From Lachnospiraceae bacterium (GTDB taxonomy: Bacteria > Bacillota > Clostridia > Lachnospirales > Lachnospiraceae): a DNA stretch of 64,000 nucleotides. The stretch spans positions 1-64,000 of the forward strand of contig RYVZ01000015.1 in assembly GCA_003979345.1 (NCBI GenBank). The letters run 5' to 3'. Of the stretch, positions 1-8,562 are shown in pieces. Under the pieces are notes generated by a model. That model saw only the letters and a list, made by a program, of their open reading frames with translations, was not told where the DNA came from and ran no database searches. Position 1 is the first letter of the stretch. Each line of letters opens with the position of its first letter. Both the position numbers and the translations under genes were made by a program.

Positions 1-19
1 AGATGTGTATAAGAGACAG
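1..19 (+). other. Tn5 mosaic-end / Nextera adapter remnant
   Basis: Bases 1-19 read AGATGTGTATAAGAGACAG, which is exactly the 19-bp Tn5 mosaic end used in Nextera tagmentation libraries. It sits at the very edge of the window and interrupts an open reading frame that otherwise runs on. It is therefore almost certainly untrimmed library adapter and not organism DNA. Confidence 0.95.
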
Positions 20-546
20 ATACATATTAAGCCCAATAGCTTAGATACAAAAAATATATAAATAATTGAACCAATTAAACGAAGTGCATCACTTACGGAA
101 AAAAACAGATTAAAATGAATAAAATCCAAGAATTTATCAACATCTGAATGAATTCTCTTAATAATATCTCCTGTATTCATTGTGATAAAAAATTGAGCTT
201 TTACTTGTTGTATCCTCGCAAAACACTTTTTCCTGATATTAACCAAATAAGTTGCCTTCAGATGAGCATAGCAATAATTTAATCCACAATTTATAAGCTG
301 ATTTCCTAAATAGACACCCATATACGTTAAAAAGAACATAAAAAAGAGCGTTACGTCTTTTTCATAAAATAACGCATCGACTATCTTTCCTATAAGACTT
401 GGAAATAGTAAAGTTGTTAATGCATTACCTATAACACATATAAATAGAACAAAAAAAATGAATCTATACCCTTTTGTAGAAGAATATACAAATTTGAAAA
501 TGCGCTTACTTTTCATCTCTTTAGAGTTACCCTTATTTACCAGCAT
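20..546 (-). CDS. ABC exporter transmembrane domain, N-terminal part (truncated at window edge)
   Basis: The minus strand is open from an ATG at 546 to the adapter, about 175 codons, with an in-frame TAA four codons upstream of that ATG. The product has hydrophobic segments typical of a type I ABC exporter membrane domain and the family motif NTGDIIKRIHSDVD (compare TGD-x-x-SR-x-x-x-DVD), here near residues 125-138. The nucleotide-binding domain would lie beyond the left edge. The ribosome binding site is weak (AAGGTG about 14 bases upstream); a second ATG at 516 is possible. The stretch is AT-rich compared with the rest of the window, as often seen for acquired peptide or bacteriocin exporters, but the substrate cannot be read from this fragment. 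Confidence 0.8.
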
Positions 547-745
547 TTCACAGAATTAAACACCTTATACTTTATGATGTTATATAGCCGGTCTCCTTTG
601 CTTACTTATTATATAGGCATTTGTTAAGTGCACCAACCCTTTGATTTTGCAGGTTTTCTGGTTTCTTATATATAGACTTTCTCCCCGCCGATAGTATAAT
701 AGGAGTACCGCCAACCACCATACACACCAACGGAGTAGAAAATTT

Positions 746-1758
746 ATGGCTATTAATTACCATCAGCTCTCACTTAAAGATACTTTTTCAGACTGCTATG
801 ACATGTTTACGGATGATGTCCCATCCTTCTTTCTGCTTCTGGAACAGCATTTTGATTTCTCTCTTTTTATACCGCAGACCTTTTATCATGCCTTTTACCA
901 GCGGTCCGGCTGCAAAAGGGATTACCCCCCCCCTTACCGCTTTCCTTTCCGCTCTCATCCTGCAGAAGATATTCTCTGTACCTGCAAATTTCATTCTGAT
1001 CCTTCTGCTTCACATCTGTAAAGAACTAAGGGATTTCTGTGGTTTTCCAAAGTCCCCGATGCCCCGCTTTTTACCCGATTCAAACTCGGTTTCGCGGATC
1101 ACATTGAAACCATGTTCCAACGATCTGCTTAAAACCTGTTCTTTCCTCTTTCTTTTCCCTGCACCCTGATCTTCACCCGCATACCTTTCTGGGGGATTCC
1201 TCCTTTGACACCATTGAAACACATCGCTCTCTTCGTGATGACTTTCACTTTTCAATGGCACTGATCCCTTACAACCCCAGAAATTAAAGCACCCTCAAAA
1301 AAGTCGGTTACAATGATACGGTTATCCCGCCTGCCCCAATGATCCTTCCCTGTCCATAAAATACTGCGGTGTCACCCGTGAAAAAGGACGGGCTGACCGC
1401 ATCAATTGGATCTGTCCAAAGGTTCACATGGCTAAGGGGAAATATATCTGCGGCTGTAACCCCTGCTTCAAAAGGACGTACCACATATACCTGCGAAAAT
1501 CCGGACTTCAGGATGTTCCCCGGCATTCAGAGGGATTCTGATGAATGGGACTCCCTTTACTGGATCAGGACCATTGTGGAACGCACCATCGACCATCTGA
1601 AGATCAACAGATGTGCTGCCGGAAGAAAAACCCGAAACCACACGACCACTAAAGCAGATGTTTTTCTTGCCGGAATCGCAGGCCTGCTTACCGTCATCGT
1701 TGCCCACAACATGCATTGTCCAAAATACATCCGAAGCCTGAAGCCTCTGATTGCCTGA
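746..1758 (+). pseudogene. Decayed DDE transposase (IS4/IS1182-like)
   Basis: Pieces of one transposase occur in order but in three frames. An N-terminal piece begins MAINYHQLSLKDTF (746). The frame then shifts at a run of nine C around 926-935, and a middle piece carries ILLLHICKELRDFCGF. Near 1050 it shifts again to KVPDAPLFTRFK, followed by further shifts and stops. From 1369 the C-terminal part has IVERTIDHLKINR and AGRKTRNHTTTKADVF, which look like the conserved end of DDE transposases (the Glu of the catalytic triad region). At least four frameshifts make it non-functional. I see no clear terminal inverted repeats or target duplication. The family assignment is from memory of similar Lachnospiraceae transposases and is less certain than the transposase call itself. 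Confidence 0.8.
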
Positions 1759-2280
1759 AAAAGTATTCTATTGTCATGGTCCATTCACGGGCTTATAAAA
1801 GTACGCCAAATATCTGATGATATATGCCAATTCAAAAAACAATTGTGAATAATGACCGGTTGTTCTCTCCTTATATATCAGTAAGTTATCCACATCAAAG
1901 GCTAAAATAATTTTGCAATTTTCTATTTTTATTATAATTTATAGTTTATCTTTTTACAAAATATTTTGCAAGCGTTTTCACATATAGAATTATATTATAT
2001 GTGTTGTGGCTTCATAGATAGTGAATAGAAATAACTACTCTGTAACACATTCTAAACGTAAATAAAAATACAATCTCAAAAATATATACCTAATAGCGCT
2101 TCACATAAGATATATGCTCTTAAGTCTCCCGTCCCTTTTAAGATATTTTCCATATTACTGTATTGTCCTAAATGCCGATTGTACTTGTTTTGCAGTTTAA
2201 CTAATTTTTATCGTAAGTACATTCTGCCAACATATCAATTTTTTCCGTAATTTTAGCTTTTCCAATTAGTTGCAAACGCA
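1759..2280. other. AT-rich intergenic region, no gene seen
   Basis: Stops are frequent in all six frames. A catabolite-response-like word, TGCAAGCGTTTTCA, lies at 1967-1980 and touches an inverted repeat CACATATA-N9-TATATGTG (1979-2003), but no gene start follows within reach. It may be the remains of a promoter of a lost gene. Confidence 0.5.
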
Positions 2281-2315
2281 AAAAGGAGACAACTTCTAAA
2301 ATTGAAGTGTCCCCT
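2281..2315 (-). terminator. Rho-independent terminator of the Asn/Ser-rich gene
   Basis: On the minus strand GGGGACACTTC and GAAGTTGTCTCC pair (one bulge) and are followed by TTTTT. It lies about 50 bases after the stop codon at 2364, as expected for a terminator of that gene. Confidence 0.7.
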
Positions 2316-2363
2316 CTCTGCAGATTTCTTTTTTGAATGCTTTCGCAGCCGCCTTCTGTCCGC

Positions 2364-2561
2364 TTACTTGCAGTTGGAGCTGTTTGTGCTGTTGCTGCTG
2401 TTCGAACTGTTGGAGCTGTTTGTGCTGTTGCTGCTGTTCGTGCTGTTTGAGCTATTTGTGCTGTTACTGCTGTTTTTCGCATTTTTGCTCTTAGCATCCT
2501 GCGCGTTCGTGCTGTTATACTCGTTGCCTGCCTGATTGCTGCTATACTCGTTTTTTGCCAT
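2364..2561 (-). CDS. Small Asn/Ser-repeat protein, unknown function
   Basis: A 65-residue product. The start at 2561 is set by a strong AAGGAGGTG site 7 bases upstream of the ATG. Residues 1-27 are polar (MAKNEYSSNQAGNEYNS...), and residues 28-62 are a run of SSNSTN / SSN units ending in Cys-Lys. There is no signal peptide or membrane segment. The repeat is visible in DNA as short in-frame tandem units (near 2380-2470), so length variation by slippage is likely. The gene stands alone with its own terminator. Small Asn/Gln/Ser-rich proteins of this kind recur in Lachnospiraceae without known function. Two longer overlapping frames on the same strand are shadows without a good ribosome binding site. 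Confidence 0.65.
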   Translation of the reverse strand: MAKNEYSSNQAGNEYNSTNAQDAKSKNAKNSSNSTNSSNSTNSSNSTNSSNSSNSSNSTNSSNCK

Positions 2562-2809
2562 GATAGGACACCTCCTTTTTTCATAGAAAATCAGAGATCT
2601 TCTATGAAAATCTTTGATTTTCTTACAAAAAGTAGTATCCCTGCTATGAAAAAAAATATACATAAATCTATATCATGTTTCAAAAAAATTGAATCCGGCA
2701 TCCTTCGTAATTGAAACCGCTTCACTTTCATGACCAAAACCGGTTCATTTTCACGAATGAAAGCGCTTCTTTCTGCCATGAAATAATACTCCTGATGTTT
2801 CCCAACCCC

Positions 2810-3286
2810 TCATTTTTTGCTAAAATAGCGATACAGCGTAACAATGCCGCAGATAACAAGAATGATCGGCAATACGGCAACGAGCAGCCGGAATACGAGC
2901 GAAAGGATGGCGAGCAGTACAAACAGAACGATCAACAAAACAAGCCACAGCGGGATGCGGAACATATGTGTCCTTCCACTAAAGTCAGAAGCTCCATCAT
3001 CTGAAGATTTCCTGTTAAAGGATGCACTGCGGCCGGTAGTAAAGCCGCCTGCGCTTGTCCCTCCGCCAACCGACGCTCCGCCCGCACCCGAGCCTGCCGC
3101 CTTCATACTCTTTGCGATCAGCCTTGGATTGCCAAGCTCCCGCAAGACTTCCTCCTCACGCTTCCCTTTTTTGATCTGCATATCCATATAATCTTCATAA
3201 TATGACACTGCGTCTTCAATTTCCGTCGTTGAAAAATCCCCTGACATTGCCCGCCTTAGTTCCGCAATAAATTCCTGCCTGTTCAT
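2810..3286 (-). CDS. DUF1700 (HAAS-domain) membrane protein
   Basis: 158 residues. The N-terminal ~60 residues (MNRQEFIAELRRAM...SYYEDYMDM...VLRELGNPRLIA) match the HAAS/DUF1700 helical domain, with the usual E-L-x-x-x-L pattern and the 'LG-P--IA' ending. A Gly/Ser-rich linker follows, then two hydrophobic segments near residues 112-155. The start at 3286 is chosen because AGGGAGGG lies 4-5 bases before the ATG; the frame is open further upstream but lacks a second site. DUF1700 proteins are commonly encoded beside a PadR regulator that they partner with; none is present here. It probably acts at the membrane as a signalling or anti-regulator-type partner, which is inference from the family. 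Confidence 0.85.
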   Translation of the reverse strand: MNRQEFIAELRRAMSGDFSTTEIEDAVSYYEDYMDMQIKKGKREEEVLRELGNPRLIAKSMKAAGSGAGGASVGGGTSAGGFTTGRSASFNRKSSDDGASDFSGRTHMFRIPLWLVLLIVLFVLLAILSLVFRLLVAVLPIILVICGIVTLYRYFSKK

Positions 3287-3430
3287 GCAACCCTCCCTGC
3301 CGCCGGCGTTTTGCCCGTATCTGTCCTCAGTTACCGCCGTCTCATCCGCATCATTTACAAAAGGCTCCCGCACACAGCGGAAGCCTTTATACTATAACAT
3401 ATCTTACTCATTTCTGCAAAAAGGAATCCA

Positions 3431-3592
3431 GAAGAAATCCATTTCATGGATTTCTTCGAAAGAATTTCCGGAGGAAATTCTTTTTGCGTCAGCGGAACTC
3501 CTCTTTTTCAGAAGAATCCGCTCTGCGGATTCTTCGAAAGAATTTCCTTCGGAAATTCCATAAAGAGTTACGCGAAAGCGGAACTCTTTTTT
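3431..3592. repeat. Tandem pair of composite hairpin elements
   Basis: Two consecutive ~80-bp units share one plan. Unit A: hairpin GAAGAAATCCA / TGGATTTCTTC (3431-3457), then AGAATTTCC / GGAAATTCT (3461-3481), then an AGCGGAACTC box. Unit B: GAAGAATCCGC / GCGGATTCTTC (3511-3535), then GAATTTCC / GGAAATTC (3540-3558), then an imperfect AAAGAGTT...AACTCTTTTTT hairpin (3563-3591). The stems differ between units but stay paired, which suggests selection for structure. The B stem recurs at 52529-52552. It separates the sugar permease gene from the DUF1700 gene and may also act as terminator. Confidence 0.75.
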
Positions 3593-4478
3593 ATCCCTTC
3601 ACCGCACCGGCTACCATACCCTTGATGATCTGCTTGCTGAATGCAAAGTAGAAAATCACGACAGGCGCCATCGTAATAAGCATTGCCGCCATCAACTGCG
3701 GATAGTTCGTACTAAACTGCCCCGAGAACTGTCTCATGGCAAGCGGGAGCGTCGCCCAGCCGCCGTTGCTCTTTAACAACACCAGCGCAAACGTAAACTC
3801 GTTCCAGTTACCGAACACCTGAATGATGGCAACTGTAACCAGAATCGGTTTACAAATCGGCAGAATAATGGAGAACAGTGTCCTGGTAAAACTCGATCCG
3901 TCAATCGCCGCAGCCTCTTCCAATGCGGATGGAATCCCTTTGATATACCCCTGCACCAGAAACAGCGAGACCGGTAATCCGAACGTAACATATGGGAACA
4001 GCAGGGTAAACCACTTGTTATCCATATTGAGCTGTGAAAAGATAACGAACGTCGGTACAAGCAGGGAATGCGTCGGAATCAGCATACCCATCAGAAATAT
4101 CACATAAAGCGGTTTGTTCAGCTTAAAATTGATTCTTGCCAAAATATACCCGCAGATAAAAGCAAAAATCACGATCAATGCCACGGCAAGCACCGTTGTG
4201 CGGACACTGTTGAGCATTGCACGGATCAAATTCGTGTCCTTATTTGTCATAACATCGATATAATTCTGAAAGTTCGGATTTTCCGGCATTCCGATGATAT
4301 TGGCATTAAACTCTCTCTTTTCCTTCAAGGAAGAATAGAACATCCAAATCAGCGGGAAAATACAGGTCAGTGAAAAAATCCAAAGGATCACGTTTAAGAA
4401 AACCGAGAGCACGCCATTTCCTACCCTGTGCTTTAAGGATTTGTCCTCAACTTTCGTCATCTCCATCTTCTTAGCCAT
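3591..4478 (-). CDS. Sugar ABC transporter permease, MalG type (CUT1)
   Basis: 295 residues with about six hydrophobic segments and the cytoplasmic EAA loop (LEEAAAIDGSSFTRTLFSIILP pattern, near residues 190-210), where the transporter ATPase docks. It is the second inner-membrane subunit of a binding-protein-dependent oligosaccharide importer. Its start overlaps the end of the upstream permease gene by 8 bases, so the two are translationally coupled. No ATPase gene is in the cluster; as in many Firmicutes CUT1 systems a shared MsmX-type ATPase encoded elsewhere would be needed (inference). Confidence 0.93.
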   Translation of the reverse strand: MAKKMEMTKVEDKSLKHRVGNGVLSVFLNVILWIFSLTCIFPLIWMFYSSLKEKREFNANIIGMPENPNFQNYIDVMTNKDTNLIRAMLNSVRTTVLAVALIVIFAFICGYILARINFKLNKPLYVIFLMGMLIPTHSLLVPTFVIFSQLNMDNKWFTLLFPYVTFGLPVSLFLVQGYIKGIPSALEEAAAIDGSSFTRTLFSIILPICKPILVTVAIIQVFGNWNEFTFALVLLKSNGGWATLPLAMRQFSGQFSTNYPQLMAAMLITMAPVVIFYFAFSKQIIKGMVAGAVKG

Positions 4479-5475
4479 TGAGAGCTCCTCCCTTCTGAAG
4501 CCTTGCGGTCTCTTTCATTTTCTTTTTCATTTCCTTATCTGTCTTTTTCTGGAGCTTTTTCTCAATCCTGTCATACTTATCCGTCATCAGCCAGTTCATC
4601 AAAAGCTGGGAACCGCCTATCACGACAAGTGAGCAGACAAAGATTCCTACGGAAATACAGCTTCCGTAACCAAGCCTGTTATACTGGAACGAAGTCGTGT
4701 AACCATAGAGTGCCATAACCATCGACGCATTACCGGGACCACCCTTCGTCATGATCATAATATTATCAAAAGCCTTCATATTACCCGCAACGCAAAGGGT
4801 AATGCAGACAAGCAGCGTACTCTTCACTAATGGTAAAACAATATAGCGTGCACGCTGGATCGCCGTTGCGCCGTCGATTTCGGCAGATTCCAAAATCTCT
4901 GAATCAATCGCGGATACCGCCGACAGGATAATGACCATATAATAACCAATAAACTGCCATATCAACGGAATCGAAACAATCAGCATGATATGCGCCGTAT
5001 CATTCAGCCACACCCTGCCGTTTCTCGTGCCGTCTATCACTCCGATCTTATCCAAAAACCAGTTGATCAGACCATACTTTTGGTGATAAATAATGGTCCA
5101 GATAAAGCCCAGCGCAACCGCAGAGATCGTACTCGGAAAGAAACCGAATGTTCTGTGAACGCCTTTTAATTTGACCAGCTTTGAATTGATGATCATGACC
5201 AAAACAAACGCAATACCGATCTGTCCGATGATACACGCAACAACCAGATACATATTATTGCCGAATGCCTTCCAAAATACTTTATCCTGAACTAATTCCT
5301 TATAGTTTTCAATACCATTATAAGTCGCATTTCTGAAGGGCCCGCCTTTCCATTCAAAGAAGCTGTAAAAAAGCGCTGCCAAAAGCGGTACAAATACCGT
5401 AAATGCAAAAAGCAAAACCGGAATCAGCAAATATGCGAAAATAACCCTGTTTTTCGGTCTAATTGAATTCAGCAT
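4471..5475 (-). CDS. Sugar ABC transporter permease, MalF type (CUT1)
   Basis: 334 residues with six predicted membrane segments and the EAA motif ESAEIDGATAIQRARYIVLP in the third quarter. The start at 5475 follows GGGAGGCG with 7 bases spacing; an upstream extension of 24 codons lacks a ribosome site. It pairs with the MalG-type permease downstream (8-bp overlap) and is separated from the binding-protein gene upstream by two hairpins (5672-5762). The substrate is probably a disaccharide or oligosaccharide because a GH94 phosphorylase and a LacI regulator lie in the same cluster. Confidence 0.93.
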   Translation of the reverse strand: MLNSIRPKNRVIFAYLLIPVLLFAFTVFVPLLAALFYSFFEWKGGPFRNATYNGIENYKELVQDKVFWKAFGNNMYLVVACIIGQIGIAFVLVMIINSKLVKLKGVHRTFGFFPSTISAVALGFIWTIIYHQKYGLINWFLDKIGVIDGTRNGRVWLNDTAHIMLIVSIPLIWQFIGYYMVIILSAVSAIDSEILESAEIDGATAIQRARYIVLPLVKSTLLVCITLCVAGNMKAFDNIMIMTKGGPGNASMVMALYGYTTSFQYNRLGYGSCISVGIFVCSLVVIGGSQLLMNWLMTDKYDRIEKKLQKKTDKEMKKKMKETARLQKGGALNG

Positions 5476-5671
5476 GTTTTCGCCTCCCACCCTTTCTAAC
5501 GGACAGCCTATTTCATCGCTGTCCAAATTTTCACACCCCAAAATCACTATAAAATCTTAATATCTTAAAAACAGTTCCTTAAGTCTTCCTAAATCAATAT
5601 GCCGCAATACATTCTGCCTTGAAACATTTCTCCTGCGGTCTTGGAAACCGCTTATATCACCTTTTTATGTT

Positions 5672-5762
5672 AAAAAAGACGAAGCTGCCTTTGCAAACAA
5701 CCGCTGGTCCAAGCTCCGTCATGATTTTAGATATGCTCCGCCGGAGTCTACTCCGGCGGAGC
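5672..5762 (-). terminator. Double hairpin between binding-protein and permease genes
   Basis: Reading the minus strand after the binding-protein gene, first comes a perfect 13-bp stem GCTCCGCCGGAGT / ACTCCGGCGGAGC (5735-5762), then GACGGAGCT / AGCTTCGTC followed by TTTTTT (5672-5720), a standard intrinsic terminator shape. It sits inside what is otherwise one transport operon, so it probably lets only part of the transcripts reach the permeases, giving excess binding protein. Confidence 0.7.
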
Positions 5763-5798
5763 CAAATCCTATTCCTATCTTTTTACTGCCAGCATCTG

Positions 5799-7265
5799 TT
5801 AGTTGCCGAGGAATGCCTCATAAGATGCCTGTGCATTTGCTGCTACCGTAGCAGGATCCATCTCTCCGTTACACATAGCCTGCATATCAGCATTCAGCGT
5901 GCCCCATACAGAACCGTCAACATAGGAGTCATAGATCTCTGTTGCGATGTTGTCATTGTAGTTGAAGTTGTAGAAATCAACCGTTACCTGATCAAATGCG
6001 CTCATATCAAAGTCAGCCTTGTAGAAGCCCTGCTCTGCGTAGTTCTCACCAACATAAACCGCAAAGTCCGGTCCGGTGATCTCACGGGCAAGATCAAGAC
6101 ATGCTGCAAGCTTATCCGGATCCTCTGCTACCTTAGCGTTGATCGCAACACCGTAACCCATACCGATGTTCTGGTAGTTTGCTACATGTGCGCCGTCAGC
6201 TACCTGAGGAAGTACCGCAACCTTTAAGTTTGCATACTTGTCAGCATCTACGGATGCCTTGATATAGGAGAAGTCCCAGTTACCGCCGATGAATGCTGCT
6301 GCTTCGCCTGCGATGAAGTACTCACGTGCATCCTCGTTTGTTACTGCGTTGAAATCAGAGTTGAAAATCTGCGTATCATGGAACAGTCTCTGTGTCTCGG
6401 TCAGTGCTGCTACGAATGCTTCATCCGTGAACGCTGCCTGTCCGTCACCTGCCATGATGTGATCAAACCACTCTGTTCCGGTGTACTGATAGCCTAAGCA
6501 GGAGATGAAATCAGAGTTCATCTGCCACTGTCCGCCGTTACCAAATGCGATCGTGTCGACGCCCTGTCCCTCGAAATACTCAACTGCGGACTCAACTTCT
6601 GCCCAAGTCTTCGGGAAGCTGTCAAAACCTGCATCTGCCCACATCTGCGCATCGTAAACAACTACGGTACAGGTAAGACCTGTCAGAGCCGGGAACGCAT
6701 AATACTTGCCGTCAACCGTGAACGGTGTCATTCTGTCATAGTTGTAATTGGATGCATACGGGGAATTGTTGATCGCATCTGTTAAGTCAAGGATCAGACC
6801 CTGGGATGCCCAGCTTGCTGCGTTCATACCCTGAAGCATGAATACGTCAGGAAGGGAATCCGCGTTTGCATAAGTCGCGATCTGTGTCTTGAAGTCTGCG
6901 TTTGCAAGAACTTCCTGATTGAGCGTAACACCCGGATTTGCTGCTTCCCAGTTTGCAATTGCCCTACGGAATGCATCAGAACCGCCGTTACCCTCGGACT
7001 CCTCAGATGTGGAGTAGTGCATGAATGTGATCTCGCCCGTATAAGCAAGTCCTTCACTCTCACCATTACCATCATCCGGCGTATTGGTATCATCCGGAGT
7101 GCTGGTGTCATCCGGCGTATTGGTATCGTCCGGAGTATTGTTCTCCACCTGCTGATTGTCGTTGTTCGCCGGAGTATCATTTCCCTTGTCATCTCCGCCG
7201 CCGCACGCTGCAAGGGAAATCACCATTGCAGATGCCAGTAACACACTTAATAATTTCTTTTTCAC
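5799..7265 (-). CDS. Extracellular sugar-binding lipoprotein (SBP family 1)
   Basis: 488 residues. A lipoprotein signal (MKKKLLSVLLASAMVISLAAC) gives a lipidated Cys at 21. An acidic Thr-Pro-Asp linker with TPDDTN repeats (residues ~40-65) follows, then a family 1 solute-binding fold beginning ITFMHYSTSEE and containing ANPGVTL and FIGGNWDFSYI. The start codon is GTG at 7265, preceded by GAGGAGG. It delivers sugar to the two permeases downstream. The leader (7266-7480) holds two stacked palindromes that are candidate operator sites. The substrate is not readable from sequence; the adjacent GH94 enzyme argues for a beta-linked glucose disaccharide. Confidence 0.92.
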   Translation of the reverse strand: MKKKLLSVLLASAMVISLAACGGGDDKGNDTPANNDNQQVENNTPDDTNTPDDTSTPDDTNTPDDGNGESEGLAYTGEITFMHYSTSEESEGNGGSDAFRRAIANWEAANPGVTLNQEVLANADFKTQIATYANADSLPDVFMLQGMNAASWASQGLILDLTDAINNSPYASNYNYDRMTPFTVDGKYYAFPALTGLTCTVVVYDAQMWADAGFDSFPKTWAEVESAVEYFEGQGVDTIAFGNGGQWQMNSDFISCLGYQYTGTEWFDHIMAGDGQAAFTDEAFVAALTETQRLFHDTQIFNSDFNAVTNEDAREYFIAGEAAAFIGGNWDFSYIKASVDADKYANLKVAVLPQVADGAHVANYQNIGMGYGVAINAKVAEDPDKLAACLDLAREITGPDFAVYVGENYAEQGFYKADFDMSAFDQVTVDFYNFNYNDNIATEIYDSYVDGSVWGTLNADMQAMCNGEMDPATVAANAQASYEAFLGN

Positions 7266-7319
7266 TTTTTCTTATCCTCCTCTTATAAAGTGTGATGAAC
7301 AGTTACTGCATTTATATCA

Positions 7320-7358
7320 ATATCACTTGCGTGTGATATAAATACCGTTAAGGTATTT
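7320..7358 (-). promoter_or_regulatory. Two stacked palindromes in the binding-protein leader
   Basis: ATATCAC-TTGCGT-GTGATAT (7320-7339) is immediately followed by AAATACC-GTTAA-GGTATTT (7340-7358). Both lie 55-95 bases before the GTG start. They could be repressor operators or fold in the RNA. Neither matches the CTTAA-CG-TTTTC word near the GH94 gene, so a different regulator may bind here. Confidence 0.45.
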
Positions 7359-7422
7359 GGAAAGGCAACATGAAAACCGCCTGTAAGAGCATTACGAAAG
7401 GATTCCGGTTCTCCTGTCACCA

Positions 7423-7477
7423 GATATTTCAGTAAATGAATATTTACTGAAATATCATAAAAAACCACTGGTTTTTT
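7423..7477 (-). terminator. Terminator after the LacI-type gene plus a 15-bp inverted repeat
   Basis: AAAAAACC-ACT-GGTTTTTT (7459-7477) reads as a short terminator with a T run on the minus strand after the regulator gene. It is followed by a perfect 15-bp inverted repeat GATATTTCAGTAAAT (7423-7437, 7442-7456) with a 4-base loop. The regulator and transporter genes are thus probably separate transcripts. Confidence 0.6.
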
Positions 7478-7542
7478 GAAAACAACGCCACTACTATATC
7501 ACAGTCCGATTCGTTTGCCAACCCAAGATGTAAACTTTCGTT

Positions 7543-8562
7543 TTATTTCGTAAATAACCTGCCGACTGTTCCGCCGCGTTCCAGCTCACCAGATACGGTG
7601 ATCAGTTCGATCAGCGTCGTCTTCGGCCTCTCGATCAGCTCGATCAGCTTCTTTGCCGCAGTTCTTCCAATCGTCTGCGTATCCTGTCTGATCGTTGTTA
7701 AGATCGGATCAAATTGTGAGGCAATGTTCAATCCGTCATATCCCGCAACCGAAATATCCTCCGGTATACGCAGCCCTCTGCTTTTCAGGTAATTGATACC
7801 GCCGACTGCCGCAAAATCATCGGGATAAATAATGCAGGTCGGGCGCTCCTTCAGTTTTAAGAGGCGCTCCGTCTGCTGCGCAGCTTTCCGCATATCGCGG
7901 TACGCTGCCGGAATCGTATAGCTGTCCGGAACCTGTAAACCGAGTTCTTCCGCCGCCCGGTGAAAACTCGATAAACGGTCTCTCGTGACCGAAGTATCAT
8001 CCCCGTAAATATAGGCGACTCTGCGGTGACCCATCGCATAAATATAATGAACAAGTTCATGCATGCCCCTGATATTATCCGACGCCACCGTAATCCGTTC
8101 CGAAAACAAATGATCGATCACAACTACCGGAAGCGCGCTCTGCAAAAGCTCAATGACTTCCATATCCTTAAAGTCAATACAAGCGATCACAATCCCGTCA
8201 AGTCCTCTGTAGCGGCTGTGCTCTAAATAAGAAAGCCGGTTCTTGCGCGTCTTCGAACAGTTCAAAAAAGTGATGTCGTAGCCCTGACTCTCCGCGTACA
8301 GCCGGAAACTGTCCAGCACATTTGCAAAATAGTCATGGGTCAGCCCGCTCCTCGACTCATCCGCGAACAAAACGCCCAAATTGTACGTCCGTTTTGTCTT
8401 TAATGCCCTCGCCGAAAGATTTGGGAAATATCCCATCTCCTTTGCAACCTGCCTGATATGAAGTTTTGTCTCTTCACCAATGTCAGCGTGATCGTTCAGC
8501 GCTTTAGAAACCGTTGCCACCGAAACACCGCAGGCAATGGATATATCTTTCATGGATGCCAT
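7543..8562 (-). CDS. LacI-family transcriptional repressor
   Basis: 339 residues. An N-terminal helix-turn-helix (MKDISIACGVSVATVSKALN, about residues 4-23) and the hinge region (YFPNLSARALKTKRT) are followed by a periplasmic-binding-like effector domain. The start MASMKD at 8562 follows AAAGGACG at 7 bases; the frame extends 7 codons upstream without a better site. It is encoded between the sugar transporter genes and the divergent GH94 gene, so it probably senses the transported sugar and represses one or both units. Two copies of a CTTAA-n-CG-TTTTC word flank the shared region upstream (8654-8668 and 8876-8890). Confidence 0.93.
   Translation of the reverse strand: MASMKDISIACGVSVATVSKALNDHADIGEETKLHIRQVAKEMGYFPNLSARALKTKRTYNLGVLFADESRSGLTHDYFANVLDSFRLYAESQGYDITFLNCSKTRKNRLSYLEHSRYRGLDGIVIACIDFKDMEVIELLQSALPVVVIDHLFSERITVASDNIRGMHELVHYIYAMGHRRVAYIYGDDTSVTRDRLSSFHRAAEELGLQVPDSYTIPAAYRDMRKAAQQTERLLKLKERPTCIIYPDDFAAVGGINYLKSRGLRIPEDISVAGYDGLNIASQFDPILTTIRQDTQTIGRTAAKKLIELIERPKTTLIELITVSGELERGGTVGRLFTK

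Noticed and set aside
1010..1526. Minus-strand frames over the transposase remnant
   Set aside because: Antisense shadows of recognisable transposase sequence on the plus strand.
2201..2584. Minus-strand 127-codon frame overlapping the Asn/Ser gene
   Set aside because: Frame-shifted reading of the same repeat (Ala/Thr version); the AAGGAGGTG site fits the Asn/Ser frame instead.
2758..2771. Catabolite-response (cre) site TGAAAGCGCTTCTT
   Set aside because: Close to the consensus but not placed before a gene start (3' side of DUF1700, far from the next ATG); probably chance.
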